A DNA stretch of 64,000 nt from Acanthococcus lagerstroemiae (Eukaryota; Arthropoda; Insecta; Hemiptera; Eriococcidae), in NCBI GenBank assembly GCA_031841125.1, contig CM063114.1:41747574-41811573 (forward strand), written 5' to 3'. Below are positions 20,431-33,000 of this stretch, piece after piece (the first letter of the stretch is position 1; each line of letters starts with the position of its first letter). Under the pieces are notes generated by a model. It was not told where the DNA came from and did not search any database. It saw only the letters and a list, made by a program, of their open reading frames with translations. The position numbers were made by a program, and so were the translations under genes.

Positions 20431-22430
20431 CAACCGCAGTATGTAAACTGAGAGGCTTTTAGATGAAAGAAACCCTGATTGTTCTATATTCACGATGTGT
20501 TATATGTTGTCACACTGATCACTCTAACACGCGTTTACAATGACGGGGTAAGCGCGCGGAACACTCACACATAGACACATATGCAAGGCAACTTTAAAGC
20601 TTTATTGCAGCTTTATAAATGCATTTTCGCACCTTTTTTTTACAACATACACCTACTCGTAGGTGAGTTCTATGATGGCATTTCATCCAGCCATTGAGAC
20701 GGCAAGTCTGTTGGAAAAAACGGTTTCTCTTTTATAAAGTAGATGTAAATTCGCTAGGAGAAGGTCGAAGGTCGCCGCAAAGGTTATTCAATAAGGACCG
20801 ACTGGCCTTATTGAGTCCGTTCACTATACTTCACTTAAACAGCAGCGAACATAGTATTCACCTGACCTTGGATCGAGTCACTTAGATATTCCATTGCTCG
20901 CGTCTGATGTTGCGGGGGGGGGGGGGGCTTTCTAAAGAGCAAAAGGGAAAAATATTATCGTCGCATATTCTTCTACATTCCAGCCAACATCAAAACAACT
21001 CTCTCGGCGATGTAATGTCGAAAGAACCATTTGGACGGCTTCGTATCGTATTCTCGGACTGTCACTCATCTCCCGCGGACTTGCAGAGCCATACACGATC
21101 CGCAATCGTATAAAAACTACTGAATTATCCTTTCGATCTCTTTAAATATTTAGAAATGCGCGTCCAATCTCCCGGGTCATATTAGGTACACCCAGTTGGC
21201 GCAATCAACCAACGATAATACAAGAATACGATCTCGTAAAAATACGATGGATCGGCGAGCAGATAATAAAAGAAAAGGGGGAGAAAGCCGAAATCTCGAA
21301 GAGCTGGTTCGTTTTTATCCCCGAGTATTGTGCAAAATTTAAAACTCGATGCCAATAGCCGGGTTCGAAATTTCGAATCGCGTTTAATAGTTTAATATTT
21401 TATACACCTGGCCGCAGTCGAGGCTCGGCGAGCCCAGCCGAGCCGGGTCAAATCGCACTAGAAAGTCCTGCGAGCAAAATTGTCGCCGCCGTACTTTTTT
21501 TTCGGTCGTTCTTATTGCCGGTACCTGACAATAAATTGAATCCGCCAGAGTGAATACTATTTCGCCGATACCCACGAGGAGGGGCAAAAAGTGGGGCGTG
21601 TACACATTTTCAACCGTTAATTAGCTCAACTTATTTTCAAAAAGAAAACAAAAAAAGAAAAAAGTGAACATGAAAATGCTTACGCGTGCAACCGAACCAG
21701 AATCGGAACACATGAGGGCGCTGCTCATAATAAAAAGACACGAGCTCGGCATGCGCTTCCGTTAACCGTAAATTGCTTCTGAAATTATACGAGCTGTTGA
21801 AAAAAATTCCGTGTAACTCGGCTGCTGCGAAATTTCGAACGACCTAAGTATACACAGTACATAGAAAATGATAGCGACAGGGTATAATTCAGACCGGCTG
21901 AGTGCGGCCGCCTATTCGCGAAATACACTGCTCAAGTCTCGGAAAAATTCGTTTATACATATAACCGGGATTTTCTTCGTAAATTTCAAATTTTATTTAG
22001 ATTTAGAATAAGACAGCGATTTACGCGAAATGAGCTGGCCAAGGACGCCTCGCGCTTTCTATACCCCGTATACGTTCCCAGTTCATTTTGCCGTAAAGAT
22101 ATTTCGCACACGCATCCCAGTTCACCGTTTTGTTGGAAAACGATTCGATTTCGGTAATTTTGTTACTCGCGCTACGCCTCTGGGCATACTGCGATACATT
22201 TGCGACAAATTATCACAGACCCTTGTGTACGAATATTGAATTTGGACATTCGCAGTGAATAGTAACACAGATTGGAAACATGCAGAGGGAGCATCTTCCA
22301 CACCTCCTCCCAAGAAACAATTTCATAACAGGTGTGTCAACATTAAGCAGTAAGACAATTTTGTTTTGTAGCTATCCTCAAAATTTATTGGCCCTCGGAG
22401 AATTTGAAATTCTTCACAGTTTGCTTCTTC
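20431..22430. other. Mixed-composition sequence, no gene recognised
   Basis: The composition is closer to balanced and CpG dinucleotides are common from about 21100 to 22250, unlike the AT-rich repeats around it. This suggests unique host DNA. Open frames up to 73 codons lack recognisable features. A 14-bp G-tract lies at 20914-20927. Confidence 0.4.
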
Positions 22431-22469
22431 TTCTAGCCAGTCGATTACGACTCTAGCTTGTCTGACTTC

Positions 22470-23500
22470 TCAACGTATGTGTGTTTTAATACGTGAGATT
22501 AGTGCAATCTTGAAGGTGATCTTCCCTCCACATGTAGCACATGCGGTTGGTTCAGTGTTTGATTGCCGGCGAGCAGTAAGATATTCATTTCCTTTGTGAT
22601 CATCGATCTTCTTTCCCCTGGTTTTTCGATTATTATAAGCTGCCAGCTAGATGTTAGATCGGCATTCTTGAGCAGCGCCCTGATTTGATTTGATAGCTTT
22701 TCTTTTATCCAGCTGGGCTCCTTCTTCCATGAGCTGGTTCTCCAAACACAGCAGCCTCAGAGAGGCCTGTATCATCTACATGGCAGGTATGCCCAAATCA
22801 TCTGAGCTGATTTATTTCGCTGGTAAATTCAATTAACTGGAATTTGGCACGTCTCAGGACTTCTTTATTCGAGATGAAATTGTTCCATATTATTCTCAAT
22901 ATCCTTCCGAGTTGCCACTGGTGGGTCTTCTCTAGCTGTTTAACTTGCCTTCGGTATAGAATCCACGTTTCACTGCCACAGAGGAGAGTTGGAATGACAG
23001 CAGCTCTGATACAGCAGTCTTGGCTGAAATGGATATGTTATGATTGCGGAAGACTCTTTGCCCCAGTTTGTAGAGGTCTCCTCATCCGGCTTGGATTCTT
23101 CTCTGAATTTCAACATCCATGTATCGCTGATTTGTTACAGTATTTCAAGGTAGCAGAAGGTTCCCCCTATCCTGACGCAGGCCCAATCGGGGTAAGTCCA
23201 GGTTAGGGGGTGCGGTGTCGCGAGGCCAATTTGGTGTGCGTGCACCGGCATACGCCCCACCGTCATCAAAAGTAGCAGGAGGATAAGCTTTCCAAGGTCT
23301 TGGCCAACTGCAAATTGCGGCTCTGTTTCTGCTAGCATTAGAGTCTCGGTCTTGTTGTTGGAATTTACTTTCATCCCGAGTGCAGTGTAGGCGTCATTGA
23401 AGCACGTGATTATTCCCTGAAGTTGTTCTCGGAAGGCCGCAACTAGTGAACAGTCATCAGTGTATTGAACAGTGCTGCTGTGTCTCGCAAAATTTTATGA
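22470..23500 (-). pseudogene. LINE reverse transcriptase C-terminal half with C-terminal Cys/His motif
   Basis: On the minus strand, a catalytic motif reads QYTDDCSL (YTDD at 23453-23464). It is followed by the connecting helix (GIITCFNDAYTALGMKVN), an insertion or divergence around 23190-23300, and then LLCGSETWILYRRQVKQLE near 23000. Further C-terminal blocks run to a final CATCGGKITF...SRIKTH segment ending in a TGA at 22470-22472. That last segment has Cys-x2-Cys and a terminal His like the C-terminal finger of some LINE proteins, but one expected His is Arg. Stops and frameshifts lie between blocks. The clade is uncertain (I/Nimb-, CR1- or RTE-like). Confidence 0.7.
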
Positions 23501-24340
23501 GATCTCAAGAGGTTTTTTTTTGGGGGGGGGGCGGCAAATAAAGAGGTACAGGCTTCGATGTATTTAGTCCTATGACACAACGAAATCTCAAGAATTTTCA
23601 TGAAAGAGACCTAGCAACACTAGCACTGGAGCTCCAAAATATACGCATTCTTACATTTACAGGTTTCCTTTAAGCGTTGTAAGTCAATACACATCCATCA
23701 CTCCTTGATCTGGTACCCACACTTCTGGTTGCTAGTTTTGTGTCACCCAGATGCAGCACTGCATGTGTGAATGCAATCTACGAATAGTGTGGGGGCTAAT
23801 ACGCATCTTCTTGCTGCACTCCACAACATGTTTGAAAAGGGGAGCTAGGACTTAACAGCAGTCTCTGTATTCTGTACGAACGCGCAAAATTCACGGTACA
23901 TCGTGTTCCCAGAGCCACAGCTTGCTTGTTCGACGATAAAACGGATCAAGAAGATCAGGCAGTGCTGCATCCTGCATGAGAGAGACAGTAGCCCATATAG
24001 CCAGGGCTTTGGATGCCACTGTACTTTATCTGCTTGAGACTTCTACTGCCAACCTTAGGATAGATAGCCTGTCTCTGCTTGTATCGCCGTCACAATTTTG
24101 AATTTAGAGTCATCGGTGCAAGAGGGGTGGATACCATATTTCTGACGTCCCTGGATCCGCTAAAAGGGACATTCGGTGATTGGCATAGGTGCAAATGGAA
24201 GAGGACGTGGGGTAAGTCCTTAGGAATCCCTCCCCTAAAAGATACTGGAAAATTATATGAGGACAGAATGTTTAGCATTAAATTGGTACTTGCCAACCCT
24301 CTATGAACTCTCCACTCCAAGTAGGTTATTTGCGCTTATG
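23501..24340. other. Intergenic sequence, no gene recognised
   Basis: Contains a T-tract followed by a 10-bp G-tract (23522-23531). Open frames at 24079-24320 on both strands have no recognisable motif. The stretch may belong to further LINE sequence, but no block could be matched. Confidence 0.4.
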
Positions 24341-24344
24341 ATAC

Positions 24345-24624
24345 TGTGACGAACGCTCCCAAACATTCGAGATAAGTGAAGAAAGATCGACACGTTTTGA
24401 GCAGCAGAATAGAAGTTCGATAACTGGAGCGATAAAGAGTTTCACCGATAGCGCCGGGATATATGAAGGCCGCTGGCCGACGCCGTATAGTCTAGTTTTT
24501 ATTTGCGATAAACTGTGCGTTCTCAAAGCGATCTAGCTACTGTGTTTTGTGCGTTTGTATTAGTGTGACATTAAAATTTCTTAGTACGTGTCTTCGTACG
24601 TTTTTTGGTGCGAATCTCGTTACA
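24345..24624. mobile_element. Solo LTR, 280 bp, ATAC target duplication
   Basis: The element begins TGTGACGAACG and ends CGTTACA, the TG...CA ends of LTR retrotransposons, and ATAC flanks it on both sides (24341-24344 and 24625-24628). A TATA-like box (GGATATATGAAGGCC, about 24455) precedes a promoter-like stretch (CCGTATAGTCTAG). No internal retrotransposon sequence adjoins it, so it is a solo LTR left by recombination. A second copy of the same family is at 29808-30092. A 4-bp target duplication fits several Gypsy lineages. Superfamily is not certain. Confidence 0.9.
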
Positions 24625-24689
24625 ATACTTCAACAAAAAATGGTTTTGATATTTTCTAAATTACAATCGTATCAAGGAATTCGATCACC

Positions 24690-25610
24690 AATCAATCAAT
24701 TAATCAACTAATAAGCTAGTGAGTGAATCAATCAATCAGTAAATTAATCAGACGACTAATCAAAAAATAACTTATGAGTTAATCAAATCAACCAATCAAC
24801 CAAACAATCCATCCATCCACTCATCCACACATCTGTTCATCCGTCTATCTGTCCATATGTCTATCCATCAATCTATTCATTTTTCTTTTGGTCGCTCCCA
24901 CTCTTCCTTCCTCCCCTCCACCACTCCATCTCCCGTCCATTCATCTATCCATCTACTGAAAACTATTTGAATAAAAAGCGAACTGACGAATGATGAGATA
25001 TCTTTAGAAATCTTTCAATAACGAACTGAAGTAGTCGTATTAATGTACTAAAATATACTGAATGGAGCTTTCATAATTTACATTCAACGTCAACATTTCA
25101 GAAAGGGACAAGTGGATAAATCAAACACAAATCGGTAACCAAAGATTACTGAATAATAAGATTATTTAGGTTTTGAGGTTGTTTCTCAACACCATATGTC
25201 CATCCATCCGCCCTCCTGTTTATACCCCTATCCCTCATTCATTCATTCATTCATCCATCCATCCATCCATTCATTCATATACCCATCAATCCAGCAAATA
25301 AGTCATCAATGAATGACCGAATGAATCAAATTGACAAATAAACAAAGGAACTAAACAACTAACCGACCAAACGACTGACTGACTGACCGTCCGACCCACC
25401 AATTGACCAACTGACTGACCGACCGACCGACCGACCAACCACCCAACCAACCGACACTGACCGGCCGACCGACCGACGTACCGATTAACCAACCAACTGA
25501 CCGACTGAGACCGACCACCTAACCAACCGACAGACTAACAAACCAACCAACCAATCAATGAATGAGTTAATCAAACAACACAGCAACCAATATTAATCAA
25601 CAAATAAAAA
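24690..25610. repeat. Microsatellite field built of 4-bp units
   Basis: Successive tracts of AATC/CAAT-type, CCAT/TCCA-type (24800-24960 and 25195-25280) and GACC/AACC-type (25370-25550) units form a degenerate tetranucleotide region, interrupted by about 200 bp of ordinary sequence (24960-25190). The minus-strand frame 25286-25492 is made of the repeat (Val/Gly/Arg/Ser-rich) and is not a gene. Confidence 0.9.
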
Positions 25611-28600
25611 CATGAAACAATTTTCTGAGGGGAAGGAGTAAGTGGAGGCTTCAGATTGGAAATCCTCATGAAATGTTAACAAATTCAGTTGACAAAACAA
25701 GAGAATACAAATGAGAAAAAGTGATTCAAATCTCCTTAAATTTCCAACTGGTTGCAAGAATTTTCCAACTTACCTTTATACCGTGCACGGTGGTGGTGAG
25801 AGAGGTGGTTGAAACTTCGCACTGTCAATTAATCGATCGATCTATTAATCGACTGACCAACCAACCAAGAGAAGAAAATTTACAAGGATCATTGCTCAAA
25901 CTGTACTGGCTGTTTCAGGAACTGTCCTCTTCTCTTTATTTTTTGAAAACATGACCGAATCGACACAGAACAGTAATAAATCTTCCAGAAGCAAAATTGA
26001 ATATGTTTTTGGTTCAGAAATTTTTTCTCTCTCAAAAGAGAAGCCCGGAACCTCCAACTCTTGAATTTCAAATGGGAAAGAACTGAACAGACTGTCAAGA
26101 TGGTGGGGGGGGGGAGGGTTCACCAGCTGATTTTGAATATTTCATCGACGACTTTAGATCCAGCCTCATAAACTGCGAAAAGAGAGAATCCCAATTTGGA
26201 AAATTGTATCAGACTTTTAATTACCCCAATTTCAGCTCTCAAAATCTAAATTTCAATAACAAGAGGGGACAAAACCAATTGGATTTGGAAAATGAACGTG
26301 TCAAAGTTTTTGGATCACCGTATTAGAACACAAGCGTTAGTTAATTTGCTCACTTCTTTCAAATATACATCCAGAATTCTGTTTTGCATTTGGCTTAAAG
26401 TCTGACTCAAGGATGGGCCTCAGAAATCTGAATTTCTCAAAGAATACTGACAATTTGCGATTTTTCATGATTCTAGGTATCACGAGCATTACCCATCATC
26501 TTCCCAAAAATTTTCGCTCTGAAATAAAATTGTCATATCCAAGCTAATCGACATTACAGGTTGAGTGTGGTTTTTAATATTGCGCATTATGAAGAATCAG
26601 AAACTTTCCTTGCACTACCGAACAGAGAGGGTGCGACGTTTCAGGCTCAGTCCCATACTTTCTTAGCTGTGAGGGTCAAAATTGCGAATCACCTTTTAGT
26701 GTTCCTATACTGTGAAAGCTAGAGCCTGATGCAATAATCGAAATTAGCAACACAACCTGGAACTTTATCATCGAAAAATCTCTTCACTACTTGATTCCAC
26801 ATTTTCGGAAAATGAAATCACCCAGGAGAGGAAAACCACCAAGTCAGGGGTAGAGGTGACTCCATTTGCCAACAGTTCCACAATTCACGGGGATACTACT
26901 ATTCAACCACAGATTCAGTTTGCTTCAAAATAAATAACTATTCTGCTCGAAACGAACTTTGTGTCGATGTGCGCGAACATGACCTCTAATTTTCAAATTG
27001 CAATACATCAATAGTGAGATTTAGATTTTGAGGCTCTGAAAGTAGCCAGCTGCAAAATGTAATTGGACAATCGGAATCGGCAAATCGAAAAGCCCTACTG
27101 AGATGACTTAGTCAATTTTTCAGGGCTCGATGACATTGCGCTCCCTCATTCGATTTCGGGGGAATAAAAATCCAATATAATATAAAAAATTAGCAACCCC
27201 AATATCTTAATAATCCTGATTTTAACACTTCGTTCATTTATTCTAATTAACTCAATCTCCTCCATTAGAAGGGTAAGAATTTATGTGATTTTTAGGGTCC
27301 AGATCTAGGCCAGATCGAAATCAAACATTCGAAGACATTCGGAATCAGCGACTCAAACACGTCAAATTTCGACAACTAGTTTAGTGATACGTTCAAGCCT
27401 CTTCTTTCCTAAGGCAGAAAAAACGTATGAGGAAGAAATTGCACCGCGATCCTTTTACATCGTGGGTCCATCCAACCACACACGTTCAAAAGAATGAAGA
27501 GGGGGGGGGGAGGGACCAATTCGTGAAGCACTTACCAGAAGAAAATTCTCGATTTTATCTTTCTCATATAATCCGGATGACCTTATCTACAATCAATGAT
27601 GGAATATTGAGAACTACTGGACGCTTGGAAGCGGAGCTCCGCTGAAATTCTCCAGGACTTAAGCATCTCTCTGTACAAAAGACTGCTTGTGACATAATTT
27701 CTCTGTCTCACGTTTCGTGACGATTAAGCGGCTAGAGTTATTCGGTTCTTGGGCCACTGATTTTGGCCTCCTTTGGATCAGTTAGAGGAAGGGGTCTAAA
27801 TTCTTAAGATATTGAGAGAGGTAGGTAATTAGAATAATATTCTGAGAACGATTCTCAATTTTCAACTGTTTTTCATCCCTCTATAAGTTCCCCAATTATC
27901 TTTTCGGCACATAGTTACGTCTTGGCTCTGAAAAATGCGGTCGTGTATCCTGTTCCGCAACAATATATTGTGGTTCTTTTCACAAATCTCCAAAAATGTA
28001 TTAGGTTACGCAAACGCGTTCTCTCTCGATCAGTCTTCGTCAAAATTCTGACCATCACACGGCAGCGAATTTTCGCCGGAAATCCGGCTTCCTATATTTT
28101 GTTCTCTAAATTGCCTCCACTATTAATAATAGTTGTTGAAGCTAGCGGACTAAACTCGAACGAATTAGTTATAATGGCGCGAAATGTTTGCTTTTTGACG
28201 AGAAGGTGGCAAGTTGGTGCGAATGTAACCCTTTAAAGTCACATAATACCCTGACAAAAAAAATACAACCGTAAATACCTCACGGATGTCTACAGTTTGT
28301 CTTTTGGAATTTACTCGCTGTCAGGGAAGAAGTGCACGTAAACGTGTATCTCTCTTCGTTTCTATTTTGTAATGCGAAAATATCCCATCGGAGCACTCAA
28401 CTATAAACGTAATGAAAAAAAATAAAAGTACATCACGGTGCTGGGTGAACGACTCGCTTTTCTCGTCCTCTGTCTCTCTCTCTCTCTCTCTCCATCTCTA
28501 ACTTCAATTATCTTCATCCGCGAAATTAAATTCCTTATCAATGACTTCATAGTGTCTGAGAAAAAGTGCAGTTTTATTTTAGAGAATTTCGCCGAATATT

Positions 28601-29306
28601 GGGAGGGCTGCTAAAGCAGATTTGCAATTCAATAAAAATCGGATACAAACAAGTTCTTTTATTTTCTTTTTCACTAAAAGGAAAAGTAAGACTGGCAGTT
28701 AAAGACGAAGATATCAAAGAAATTCTCACGTAATAAGCTGTATTGAAGCCTCTCCAGGGAAATTATATTGCATGCAAATTGTATGCGAAATTATTACTTT
28801 TTTTTTTTTTTTAAACGGTTAGGTACCGAGTACCGAGTGTGTGAGAATGTGATACAGGCCTAATTTTACCTACAGTAACGTTTGTTCTACTTTAATCTCG
28901 ACCTTTTCGACGGCATCGCTGGCTACACCGTGCTGTATCTTTATTACACGTCGACCATACATACGCTGAGAGACGCCCTGGTATTGCAATTTGGCTCTCT
29001 AGCTTTCTAATCAGATCGTGAAACCGAGGTTGTGACTACAGCATAGTCTTACGGTAAATAATCATGATTCAAAAAAAAAAAAAAAAAAAAGTTCCATCAA
29101 GGTGATTCCTACTTTGGTTATTTTCTGTTTCTGCAACCAGATTGCCTGCTCTTAGAAATTATTCTAAAAAATTCGAGAAAAAAATCACTAGAAAATTGGG
29201 CGTGGTCACATAATAATTTTCCTGCCACAAAGGGAACAAAGCTTTTAGAAATTCAATAATTTCGACGAAACTTGACTGAGTTATTTTCTGGGACTGTACA
29301 CGTCAT
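25611..29306. other. Intergenic sequence, no gene recognised
   Basis: About 3.7 kb with open frames up to 104 codons (27922-28236) but no recognisable protein motif. The part 26150-27420 has the word AATCAGCGAC in old, diverged repeats also seen near 41300-41420. G-tracts of 10 bp are at 26105-26114 and 27501-27510. A (CT)n tract is at 28471-28492, a T-tract at 28797-28812 and an A-tract at about 29071-29090. Confidence 0.45.
28471..28492. repeat. (CT)n microsatellite
   Basis: CTCTGT followed by about eight CT units. Confidence 0.9.
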
Positions 29307-29562
29307 ATATCGATGATCTCATGGACACTCGTACTAGTTAACAAAAACGAAATTTTTCAGGAGAGCGTTTTGAAAATTTCATCAACTTCTAACTCATCAG
29401 TTCACTCAATCGGAAAGCGCTCTCTAGCGGTCCAAATGATAAGTTCTTAACTATTTCGTGTGCACCACCAGATAACTTACACTTTCAGCCACAGATCTAC
29501 ATACTTAACTCAATTTTCACAAAAATGTTAGTTCGTACAAGTGTCCGTGAGACCATCGATAT
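29307..29562. mobile_element. MITE-like inverted-repeat element, about 256 bp
   Basis: The left end ATATCGATGATCTCATGG and the right end CCGTGAGACCATCGATAT are inverted copies. The match extends about 45 bp inward (GACACTCGTACTAGTTAAC against its diverged complement). The flanks are AT-rich, so a TA target duplication is possible but not clear. No coding capacity. Confidence 0.7.
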
Positions 29563-29695
29563 GTAAACGTTTACTCGTTTATGTGTCATTTTTCAGATAC
29601 TGAAAATATTCTATGACTAGCAAATTTTGAACCCTAAATTTCGATTTTTTTGGTGGTGGGGGGGGGGTATTTTAGGTTACATAATAATACCCGCA

Positions 29696-30283
29696 ACAAA
29701 TTCCACCAATCCAATTCATCAGACAGGAAAATTACCATCTTTTGAATGGAAAAGGCATAGGGAGGTGTCCACTGTCGTGGCTGTTACCATCCTGTCTCAA
29801 TACCTATTGTGGCGAATAATCCCGAACGTTCGAGATAAGCGAAGAAAGATCGACATCGACACGTTTCGAGCAGCAGAATAGAAGTTCGATAACGAAAACG
29901 ATAAGGAGTTTCGCCGATAACGCCGGGATATATGAAGGCCGCTGGCCGACGCCGTATAGTCTAGTTTTTCTATGCGATAAACTGTGCGTCTTTAAAGCGA
30001 TCTAGCTACTATTCTCTGCGTTATATTAGTGTGTTAAATTAAAAGTTCTTTTTACATGTCTTCATGCGTTTCTCAGTGCGAATTTCGTTACACTATTATA
30101 TATTTAAAAAATTTCTGTTTTAAGTAGCGTTTTCCCAATAAAATGGTATTATTATTCAGAAAGATTGTTAAGAAGAGTTTAATCTGCTGTCAAAACTTCA
30201 CATATCCAGAAAGGATGACGTAAGGTTCTGTTATTAGGGTTTTCAATCCACTATCGTAGTCAATCATCATAGCTCAATTACTG
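29696..30283. repeat. Dispersed repeat, copy A, carrying a solo LTR
   Basis: The sequence on either side of the LTR (29696-29807 and 30093-30283) aligns with a single continuous stretch at 31257-31530. Shared words include CATCAGACAGG, GGAAAAGGCATAGGGAGG, TTACCATCCTGTCTCAATACC, and later GTTCTGT.A..AGGGTTTTCAATCCA. Copy B lacks the LTR and shows the original target. Confidence 0.85.
29808..30092. mobile_element. Solo LTR, 285 bp, CTAT target duplication
   Basis: Same family as 24345-24624. It begins TGTGGCGAATAATCC, ends CGTTACA, and is flanked by CTAT on both sides (29804-29807 and 30093-30096). The promoter-like stretch GATATATGAAGGCCGC is conserved between the two LTRs, and the differences include small indels. 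It sits inside dispersed repeat copy A. Confidence 0.92.
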
Positions 30284-30388
30284 CGGGCCCAGCGTTTGGC
30301 TAGTTCGACGCTGACATAAGAGAGGAATACCCCCGATCCAAAGAAAATATTCACTGGTTTTACTTTCGGAATCATTCGCGAACCATAC

Positions 30389-30809
30389 ATGAAGGCATGA
30401 AGTTCAAAACATCCTCCGTGCCTACTTTTGAAAAAGTGGTTTTGTGCATGCAAACTGTTCTAAGAATCGCCGCCCATACAATACTAAACATCCTAAGTGC
30501 CCATAGAGCCTCAAAGTACTTATAATTTCAACCCAAAGATCGCAGCATGCACATGTGCCGGCGAGCGATCCATGCAAAACAACCTAACTCCGTTTGACTT
30601 GGGGTGCGCTATGTCAACCCGCATTTTCTCAACTCAGGCATGACTGAGCCCCAAAATTTGTACATGAACATATGTATGACGCTTCACAGAATCGGCTGAG
30701 CACCCATTTTGCCAAATCCACCCCCTTAACCTCAGCTAAACAGTTTTGTGCTTCTCCTATAAACTTTTTTGACATTGCTACATAGGATGTTTTGAACCTC
30801 ATGCCTTCA
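30389..30809. mobile_element. MITE-like element, 421 bp, possible CATAC duplication
   Basis: The ends ATGAAGGCATGAAGTTC and GAACCTCATGCCTTCA, extended by AAAACATCCT and its complement, form a terminal inverted repeat of about 27 bp. CATAC precedes and follows it (30384-30388 and 30810-30814). It has no recognisable coding sequence. It lies between the two copies of the dispersed repeat. Confidence 0.7.
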
Positions 30810-31256
30810 CATACTTTTACACTCGGATGAATCCGCCTCTGTTCATTACTACGATTTACCCTGTATATGGTTATACCAGTATAACGTTATATATACTTAC
30901 AAATTACGCCATTACAGAAGATCAAATGACACCAAGACACACGTTGAACACTTACCTAAAACAGAAAAACATAATATTTCGTTAGAATTGGGCCATGGAC
31001 ATTGATTCAAACAACAAAGTGGGCTTCGCCCCTTCGCCCGCACTGTTCCCTCACTTTTGCAAGCACGTTTTCAGTGTCTTCTCGCTCAGAAATCACGGTG
31101 TGGCGGAATTTCGTCCTCGTTCACTACTACGCAGACAGGTAGACAGACCAACAAGCAAATAAACATATAATACACATGAACACACACACACACAGAGTCA
31201 TAAACAGTGGAACCAAGTTCATTGCCAATGTTTCGAATTAATTATCACGCCACACA
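30810..31256. other. Spacer, no gene recognised
   Basis: Contains a short CA-rich microsatellite (about 31185-31198) and a GGGCTTCGCCCC palindrome near 31022. Nothing else is supported. Confidence 0.4.
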
Positions 31257-31530
31257 TTCCGACACTCCAACTTATCAGACAGGACAATTACCATACTTCG
31301 AATGGAAAAAGCATAGGGAGGTATCCATCATCGTGAATGTTACCATCTTGTCTCAATACCTGTTTTATATTGTTTTTTAAAACTTTTTGTTTTAAGTTGT
31401 ATTTTCCAGAAAGATTGGAAGTATATGCTACGAAATTCAATCCGGTGTCACGGACTTCACATTTCCAGAAGGGTTGGCGTAAGGTTCTGTGACCAGGGTT
31501 TTCAATCCATTGTCGCGGTCAATCTTTGGG
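31257..31530. repeat. Dispersed repeat, copy B (empty site for the solo LTR)
   Basis: Matches 29696-29807 plus 30093-30283 with the LTR absent. At the position of the insertion it reads CAATACCTGTTTTATATT, one copy of the target. Confidence 0.85.
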
Positions 31531-31599
31531 GTAAAGATATAAAGCATACACATGATCCGGCACAACGAATGGCAACTTCTTTTGCTCCCCCTTTATCAG

Positions 31600-33000
31600 C
31601 GGTCCTCAATCTTCCACCATGAATTCCCCCCTTCAATCCTTTCTTCATCAGGAGCCTCCTCCTCCTCTTCCTCGGCCACGACCCCCTCGTTCACCACGGT
31701 CGCTGTCCGCCTCCACGGTCGCACTTCAACAGTCGCAGCCCTCCTCAGCCACAAACTCCTCTCCCACAACGGCCATAATCTCCTACCAGAGGCTTCAGTG
31801 CCCACCCTATGGTCTTTTACCTCCGCAGTATCCCCCTTGCGAACCCTTTCCTTCTGCACATCCGGGTAGGCCCTGTCCCTTGGACTTCTTCTCACCTCTA
31901 CAACTATCGACCACCACAACCGACCTCCACCAACTGGGCCTTATCTATTGACATTACCCTCTCCATCGCTCCATGACTTTCTCCGTCCACAGCTTCTCCC
32001 CCACATGGCACCCTCCGTTCATCCCTCCGATGATTACACAGTCCTCCACCTAGTCTCCCCTTGATCACCCTCTTCCACCCCGAGTGCCCTCCATTAGGAC
32101 AACGTCCCCCCGACCACCTCCACACCACTATGGTCATCATTTCTGTTCACGTACCACACACCCACCAAGACCTTTTCCCCATCACTACGCCCTTCCCAAT
32201 TGCGGCCATAATCCTTCGCTACATCCATCTTCTCCCACTGCTCCTTCTCGACGGCCTCCTCATCCCAACTCCCACGAAGATCCCCTGGTGCTCCACTCAG
32301 GAGCTCCCATCACCATGACCACCGCTCCCCTTCAGACCCCCACCCCAGCCCCTCTCGCACCATGGCTTTAATTTCCCTCCCCAGTTCCTCTTACACCCAG
32401 GACTTCCTACTCCACCAGGACTTCTTAGTCACCATTACCCCCCCCCCCCACCCGATGCCTTTATCTCCCTCTACAGTCCCCACCACCACCGTGGTTTTCC
32501 TCCCTTCAGGAGCTCACTCCTCTACCATGAGTACCTCTTATAACCCCGGACCCTTAGTTTTACTGCCCCTCCAGGACCCTCACTCACCACTACCTCCTCC
32601 TTCCTCATTGGTCACCCTCTCCTACCAACCATTTCCTCCACCACAAGGACCCCTCACTCACTACTACCCCCTGGGTTTTTCTCCCTTCACTGTCGCTGAC
32701 CTCACTATGGTCCTCCAACCCCCTTGAAGATCCCTGGCCATCCACCCAGGAGCTCTCGCAACCATGACCACCCCTCCCTCGGGAACCCTCCTCCATCAAG
32801 ACCCCACCCCGTCCCAGCCGCTCCCGCACCACGGTCATTTCTCCACCTGGCCCCCTCTCTCACCAAGGACTTTCTCCTCCATCAGGTCATCTTACTCATC
32901 TTAACCCCCTGCCCCACCCAGGGCTTCCATCTCCGTCCACAGCCCACGTCCTCGCAGGGGCTCTCCTCCCCCTTCAGGAGCTTCCTCCATAACCATGAAC
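31600..33000. repeat. C/T-rich low-complexity block (Pro/Ser/Thr/Leu-rich in all frames)
   Basis: The plus strand is strongly enriched in C and T over 1.4 kb, with recurring words such as CACCAGGACTTC, TCAGGAGCTC, CCATGACCACC and TCACCACTACC. Several overlapping frames in different phases are open (31552-31869, 31619-31951, 32061-32318, 32084-32371, 32362-32727 and 32724-33131) and all encode similar proline-rich strings. That is what composition alone produces. It may derive from a decayed tandem repeat or a proline-rich coding repeat. No start, domain or consistent frame supports a gene. Confidence 0.6.
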
